Below the pieces are notes generated by a model that worked only from the letters and a program-made list of their open reading frames with translations, had not been told where the DNA came from and made no database searches. A DNA stretch of 46,634 nucleotides from assembly GCA_021811565.1 (NCBI GenBank), contig JAJZOL010000233.1, positions 1-46,634 on the forward strand. Direction: 5' to 3'. This stretch comes from a bacterium (GTDB taxonomy: Bacteria; Armatimonadota; Chthonomonadetes; Chthonomonadales; CAJBBX01). Numbering within the stretch: the stretch's first letter is position 1; each line of letters starts with the position of its first letter. Below are positions 42,645-46,634 of the stretch, piece by piece. The position numbers were made by a program, and so were the translations under genes.

Positions 42645-43748
42645 ATGAAATCCTCAAGTCTTGCTTGGAAGATCACCGCTCTTTGCGCTACGGTGGCGAT
42701 CTCTTTGCCACTTGCATCCTGTAAGAACAATGTGGACCAATCAAAAACCGCCGCGCAAATCGCAGCGTCACAATCAAAAGCGGCTTCCGCTTTTGACGCG
42801 CCTCTCAAACCCACTGGCACTCTGAATTTCGAGTTGATCACGAATGGAATCGTTCCTTTCTGGAGCGCACTCGGCAAGGGTATGGACGATATGAAAGCGC
42901 AGCTTGGCTGCAATGCCAAGTGGCTGGGTCCCCAGAACGCCGATAACAACTCTCAGAAGCAGATTTTCGAGGACGCCATCGCATCGAATGTCAACGGAAT
43001 AGGCGTATCCGTCATTCAAGCGGACGCATTCGCCCCCGTCATCAACAGCGCGATCCGCAAAGGGATTCCCGTTGTGACATTCGATTCGGATTCGCCCACC
43101 AGCGACCGCCTCGCATACATCGGCACGAACAACTACAACGCCGGGATCGTGGCGGGCGAACAGGCGATCAAACTTTTCCCGAACGGCGGAAACCTGGTGG
43201 CGTTCGTGGGAAACATGAGCGCCCAAAACGCCAGGGATCGGTATCAGGGGTTCCTCGACGCAGTGAAGGGACACAACATCAATATGCTGCAGGATCCTTA
43301 CGTGGACAACAAGGACGCAGGCAAAGCTCGCAATAACGTCGCGGACGCCATCACCAAATACGGTGATAAGATCAACGGCATGGTGGGGCTCTACTCCTAC
43401 GACGGCCCGGCGATCGTGGACGAAGTGGTCAATGAAAACCTGCGCAGCAAGATCAAAATCATCTGCTTCGACGGAGACCCCATGACCCTGAAAAACCTTC
43501 AAAAAGGATTGGTCGATGTCACCGTGGTGCAGCAGCCATACGAAGAGGGGCGCATCGCCACAAAACTGCTCTATCTCATCAATCGAGAGGGGTTCAAGAA
43601 AGCCATGCAGGACATCAAACCCATGGTGGACAAGCTAGGGATGAAGATGGACGGCAACATCATAGACACTGGCGTGAAAGTGATCACTCCCGCAAACGCC
43701 AATGAATTCATTCAAAAGCTGCACGCGTTAGGATTGACAACGACGTAA
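42645..43748 (+). CDS. Sugar ABC transporter substrate-binding lipoprotein (RbsB-like)
   Basis: A 367-residue protein. AAGGAG supports ATG 42645. The lipoprotein signal ends in LPLASC (C26). The type I periplasmic-binding fold is clear: FELITNGIVPFWSALGKGMDDMKAQLG, FEDAIASNVNGIGVSVIQADAFAPVINSAIRKGIPVVTFDSDSP, RLAYIGTNNYNAGIVAGEQ, and VGLYSYDGPAIVDEV. This belongs to the ribose/galactose/xylose-type binding proteins. The lipid anchor keeps it near the permease. A damaged copy of part of this gene lies at 35081-35184. The permease gene follows after a hairpin-rich 152-base gap. Confidence 0.9.
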   Translation: MKSSSLAWKITALCATVAISLPLASCKNNVDQSKTAAQIAASQSKAASAFDAPLKPTGTLNFELITNGIVPFWSALGKGMDDMKAQLGCNAKWLGPQNADNNSQKQIFEDAIASNVNGIGVSVIQADAFAPVINSAIRKGIPVVTFDSDSPTSDRLAYIGTNNYNAGIVAGEQAIKLFPNGGNLVAFVGNMSAQNARDRYQGFLDAVKGHNINMLQDPYVDNKDAGKARNNVADAITKYGDKINGMVGLYSYDGPAIVDEVVNENLRSKIKIICFDGDPMTLKNLQKGLVDVTVVQQPYEEGRIATKLLYLINREGFKKAMQDIKPMVDKLGMKMDGNIIDTGVKVITPANANEFIQKLHALGLTTT

Positions 43749-43765
43749 TCCTTCCGAAGCGTACG

Positions 43766-43875
43766 GAATCGGTCGCGGCGCCATCCGGCTCCCGACCGAT
43801 TCTTGCAAGCACCTCATCGATTGTTCCCGACGTTGATGCATTAAATCCTCCCCTTGTCGATTCTCCGGGGGAGGA
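43766..43875 (+). terminator. Two hairpins between binding protein and permease
   Basis: GAATCGGTCG/CGACCGATTC (43766-43775, 43793-43802, ten-base perfect stem) followed by TTCTTG; and TCCTCCCC/GGGGAGGA (43846-43853, 43868-43875). They probably attenuate read-through or protect the upstream mRNA, so the binding protein is made in excess of the permease. Confidence 0.55.
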
Positions 43876-43900
43876 ATGATCAAAAGGAGTATCGAATACC

Positions 43901-44896
43901 TTGAAAAGGTTGAATTGGCGGATATTGCGTTCACGTGAAGCGAGCGTACTTATAGCCTTGCTCATCTTTTGTGGCGCCATTTTCTTTACCTCCGCGAGAA
44001 GCACGTTTTACAGTCAACTGAACTTTCTGAATGTCCTTAGGCAGATGTCGATGCTCGGCATCTTCGCCATCGGGGAAACCATCGTCATCATCACCGGCGG
44101 AATTGACCTTTCCCTTGGGTCGCTCATTGCGTTCACCGGGATGCTGATGGCTTTTCTCGTCACGAGGGTTTGCGCTCATCTCATCGATCCCGTGGCGATA
44201 GCCCTGGGAATCCTTGGCACGCTTGCCGCCTCCGCACTCATAGGCGCATTTCACGGCACCCTCATTCACAAACTGAGATTGCCTGCGTTTGTGGTCACCC
44301 TGGCGACGCTCCTGCTGCTTCGAAGTCAGTCCCTTATCATCAACGATCGTCTCCAGATAAGCATCGCGAATTACAAATGGCTGCTTTTCCTCGCAAACGG
44401 CAACTTTTTCGATCACACCTTTTTGCCGATTCCCGTGCCGTTGGTGATCCTGCTTTTGGTCGCCGCCACCGCAATGATAGCTCTCCATAAGATGCGCATC
44501 GGGAGATATCTGTACAGCATCGGCTGCAACGAACAGGCATCGAGGCTATCGGGCATCAATGTGTACCGTGTGAAACTCTTCGCCTATTGCGCCAGCGCGG
44601 TGCTGGGCGGTGTGGCGGGGATTTTGTGGGCTTCCTACAACGCTCAGGGGGATCCGAGCATCGCGGTGGGCTACGAACTCGACGCCATCACCGCCGCCGT
44701 GGTGGGCGGCGCGAACCTGATGGGCGGCGAGGGGAGCGTGGTGGGCACGGTGTTCGGCTCCCTGCTCCTTTACGTCATCTTCAGCGCCATCAACATGACC
44801 CTGAACAATCCGGACCTTTGGAGAGGAACCATCGTGGGCGGCGTGCTGCTCTTCGCGGTGCTCGTCACGGCGTTCCAGCAACGGAAGTCGCAGTAA
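43901..44896 (+). CDS. Sugar ABC transporter permease (RbsC-like)
   Basis: A 331-residue membrane protein with about nine hydrophobic segments. The start is TTG 43901 with AAGGAG 14 bases upstream; no ATG fits better. BPD_transp_2 family signatures: GIFAIGETIVIITGGIDLSLGSLIAFTG, LPAFVVTLATLLLLRSQSLIINDR, IGRYLYSIGCNEQASRLSGINVYRVKLFAYCASAVLGGVAGI, and AITAAVVGGANLMGGEGSVVGTVFGSLL. The EAA-type loop that contacts the ATPase is present (GCNEQASRLSGI). No RbsA-type ATPase gene occurs in the window. Confidence 0.9.
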   Translation: MKRLNWRILRSREASVLIALLIFCGAIFFTSARSTFYSQLNFLNVLRQMSMLGIFAIGETIVIITGGIDLSLGSLIAFTGMLMAFLVTRVCAHLIDPVAIALGILGTLAASALIGAFHGTLIHKLRLPAFVVTLATLLLLRSQSLIINDRLQISIANYKWLLFLANGNFFDHTFLPIPVPLVILLLVAATAMIALHKMRIGRYLYSIGCNEQASRLSGINVYRVKLFAYCASAVLGGVAGILWASYNAQGDPSIAVGYELDAITAAVVGGANLMGGEGSVVGTVFGSLLLYVIFSAINMTLNNPDLWRGTIVGGVLLFAVLVTAFQQRKSQ

Positions 44897-45099
44897 GTAA
44901 CGAGGAACCGGCGGAATAAGAAGGCGGGCGACGAATCCAGGATCACGCGATGGGATTGCAGCTTCGTCGCTTCATGCGAAGGAAAGATTCCGCCGATTCT
45001 TTGGTTACGCGGATATTTGGATGGTGGATGCGGTGATTGGCATTCAGGAGAAGAAGGACGCAGCAGGAAAAATATAATTGCTATTTCCCAATTTAATCT

Positions 45100-46247
45100 T
45101 TAACCCATCGCTAAAAGCTCCCTAAACCTCTCAGGCTGCAGCCTCTCAAACTCCTCCTGCGGAACTTTACGATAGCCCCACTGGGTTTCGGTGAGCATGG
45201 TGGCGTTTTCGCACCAGAGCGTGGCGGCTCGATCCTTGTGTACGACATCGATATCCTCCCGCCCCTTTGTTTCCATGAGATAATGCGAGCCGTCATGCAG
45301 AACCACCACAAAATCCGGCTCGTAATAGCGCAGATTGGCGTAGGCGTCCGTATACTCAATCGCGAATCCAAATTGCGAGGGGAGTTTGGCAAAGGAGCGC
45401 ACATCGCTCGCATTCTCCAAAAAACGCGCGAATGACAGTTCAAAATCGTTGTCACAAGCCGCCAGGTTGAATACGGTCTTTTGCGCGGCAAGCAGGGTGG
45501 GACGGGAAAAAGGAAAAGGCGGGATGGCGGTTTGCTTCCCAGCACGGCAGTCATCTTCGAAGGCTCCTCATCCTCGAAGGAGCCATTGTGATCATGGAAC
45601 TGCTGTATGTTCGTCAGGTAGAGTGCACCGGCGGAACTGGCTCTTTCCGGATCTTCCCGCATATAGCATTCGAAATCCCAGTAGATGGAAAACTCCCTCG
45701 GTATCACCGGGTCGGTTTTGAAAATGCGGCCGTTCGCGAAATCTATCCGGAGACGTTCGAATACAATCACGTTGGGCGCCAGGACGAGGAAGGTTTTGGC
45801 GTATTCCGGCAAGCCCTCCACCACTGCGTTAAAGTACTGCCAGGCTATTGCCAATGACATCACCTTCGTTTTGCCGCTGCCGGTCGCCATCTTTACGCAA
45901 TAGCGCGCAAAATCGTCATACTGCAAAAGGCGCAGATCGCTTCCGCCCGCATACCCCTCCACGAGGTCTTTTTGCCGCCGCGCCTTCGCCACCTCATAAA
46001 GATAGATCAGCGTCTCGATGGCTTCACGCTGCGCGTAATGGTATTCAAATCGACTGCCATTCGACATGCGGTGATCTGTCTTGAACCAGTGGCTGAGCAG
46101 CCTGCGCGTGGTGTCCGTTGCGCCTTTATAACCGTTTTCCCGCCATATCCGCACCGCATCGCGAATCGCCGGAACGCATGGAGCGGTATTCGTGTTCACT
46201 TCCAGAAGGCTTGGTTGTTGATCGGATGTTTTTTTTATTTGTGTCAT
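45100..46247 (-). pseudogene. Type III restriction Res subunit gene with internal deletion
   Basis: The N-terminal part (46247 to about 45530) reads REAIETLIYLYEVAK, then YCVKMATGSGKTKVMSLAIAWQYFN with Walker A, then FLVLAPNVIVFERLRIDF, then EEPSKMTAVLGSKPP. This is the start of a Res-type helicase. After that the frame shifts into nonsense. In another frame, from about 45515 down to 45100, the C-terminal domain appears: TVFNLAACDNDFELSFARFLENA, then YYEPDFVVVLHDGSHYLMETKGRE, the D...E-x-K nuclease core. The middle of the helicase (motifs II-VI) is gone, so the gene is dead. No mod methylase gene is in view. Confidence 0.8.
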
Positions 46248-46269
46248 CTGTTTCCAATCGGATATAGGT

Positions 46270-46485
46270 CTATTCAGACATGAGGGCGATAAATTCCTCG
46301 GCCGTTAAGCCTGCATCTCTGATTATGTTTTTAAGGACCTTTGGGTGCATGATTTGGAATCGTTAGACGCAATCCATGCTCATTCACATATATAAAATGG
46401 CATCCACTGGAACGAGACAATGAAAATCCTTTCGCTTAATTACACGGATTGTCATTGCCGCTGTTACTCGTGGAAGTCGTGCCAT
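46270..46485 (-). pseudogene. hicA: hicA toxin gene with two frameshifts
   Basis: Reads MARLPRVTAAMTIRVIKRK in the first frame, GFSLSRSSGCHFIYVNEHG with LRLTIPNHAPK in a second, and VLKNIIRDAGLTAEEFIALMSE in a third. Joined, this is a complete HicA-type mRNA interferase with the conserved His in GCH. One base is missing near 46431 and one is extra near 46338, both in short A or G runs. ATG overlaps the hicB stop (TGATG, 46483-46487). It is either decayed or a sequencing artefact. Confidence 0.7.
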
Positions 46486-46634
46486 CAGGCGGATACTTCC
46501 AAGGTGGTCACACTAATCATATCCGGAACCTCAATCTTCTCATCCTTCGCCAATCCATGCTTTATATACAGGGCGGCGGCGTCTTTGATATTTCGCAGGT
46601 GGCTCCCTGTGCGCAGCAGACTTGGCTTCGGCAT
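46485..46634 (-). CDS. hicB: hicB antitoxin, C-terminal part, cut by the window edge
   Basis: The last 49 codons: RNIKDAAALYIKHGLAKDE followed by KIEVPDMISVTTLEVSA. The pattern N-I-K-x-A-x-x-LYI near a Glu/Lys linker, a proline, and a closing LEVSA matches HicB C-termini (x-EVV-EVSV). The first in-window ATG is at the very edge and is probably internal. It overlaps the hicA start as is usual for hicBA pairs. Confidence 0.65.
   Translation of the reverse strand: MPKPSLLRTGSHLRNIKDAAALYIKHGLAKDEKIEVPDMISVTTLEVSA

Noticed and set aside
42774-43502. 242-codon frame on the minus strand
   Set aside because: Antisense shadow of the sugar-binding protein, which has a lipobox and clear fold text.

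Overview
The window looks like a chromosomal accessory region from an uncultured or poorly sampled free-living bacterium. Secreted carbohydrate-active proteins dominate. They sit beside a DUF3604-type PHP protein, a GxGYxYP protein, a CarH-type B12 regulator, a fasciclin protein and a c-di-AMP riboswitch. This mixture reminds me of Armatimonadota-like (or Chloroflexota/Planctomycetota-like) genomes, but that is inference only; there is no rRNA, tRNA or ribosomal protein gene to place it. The GC content is moderate, with clearly AT-rich islands at about 5.4-6.8 kb and 40.5-42.1 kb that look acquired.

Layout. 1-170: remnant of an IS256-type transposase. 0.2-3.7 kb: GH42-like secreted hydrolase and a PHP metal-dependent hydrolase. 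3.7-4.4 kb: gene-free block of dispersed repeats. 4.4-7.3 kb: broken polymorphic-toxin locus (secreted protein, caspase-fold-like toxin tip, ankyrin immunity protein, orphan RHS core). 7.5-18.9 kb: secreted polysaccharide-processing and surface proteins (six-hairpin glycosidase, TIM-barrel protein, transglutaminase, terpenoid-cyclase-like toroid with a CxxCH motif, parallel beta-helix protein, GxGYxYP protein) plus fused remnants of two dead genes. 19.1-23.2 kb: ArsP_2-type exporter, NifU/IscU-type Fe-S scaffold, a lipoprotein, and a GH2-like protein that has lost its acid/base glutamate. 23.6-28.0 kb: putative defence module of a PHP-SMC ATPase (TrlF-like) overlapping a Schlafen AlbA_2/GHKL protein, followed by a truncated DUF1016 nuclease. 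28.1-29.3 kb: c-di-AMP (ydaO-type) riboswitch with terminator, controlling a dapB-like gene. 29.4-32.6 kb: recQ and a URO-D family gene, overlapping on the minus strand. 33.0-34.9 kb: fasciclin and DUF378 genes divergent from a CarH/LitR-type regulator, with a palindromic operator candidate. 35.1-40.4 kb: esterase / GH35-like / GH43 operon divergent from an AraC regulator. 40.5-42.1 kb: three-gene TIGR04255 cassette of unknown function. 42.6-44.9 kb: sugar-binding lipoprotein and RbsC-type permease without an ATPase. 45.1-46.6 kb: decayed type III restriction Res gene and a HicBA toxin-antitoxin pair with a frameshifted hicA.

Functionally, the carbohydrate genes suggest extracellular attack on plant or biofilm polysaccharide, de-esterification and arabinose/galactose release, and ABC uptake of sugars. 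Between them lie conflict systems in different states of decay. The strongest candidates for an undescribed system are the PHP-SMC/AlbA_2 module, the three-gene TIGR04255 cassette and the caspase-like toxin/ankyrin immunity pair. The most informative regulatory element is the c-di-AMP riboswitch placed on a dapB homologue. All functional calls come from reading motifs by eye; no database search was run.
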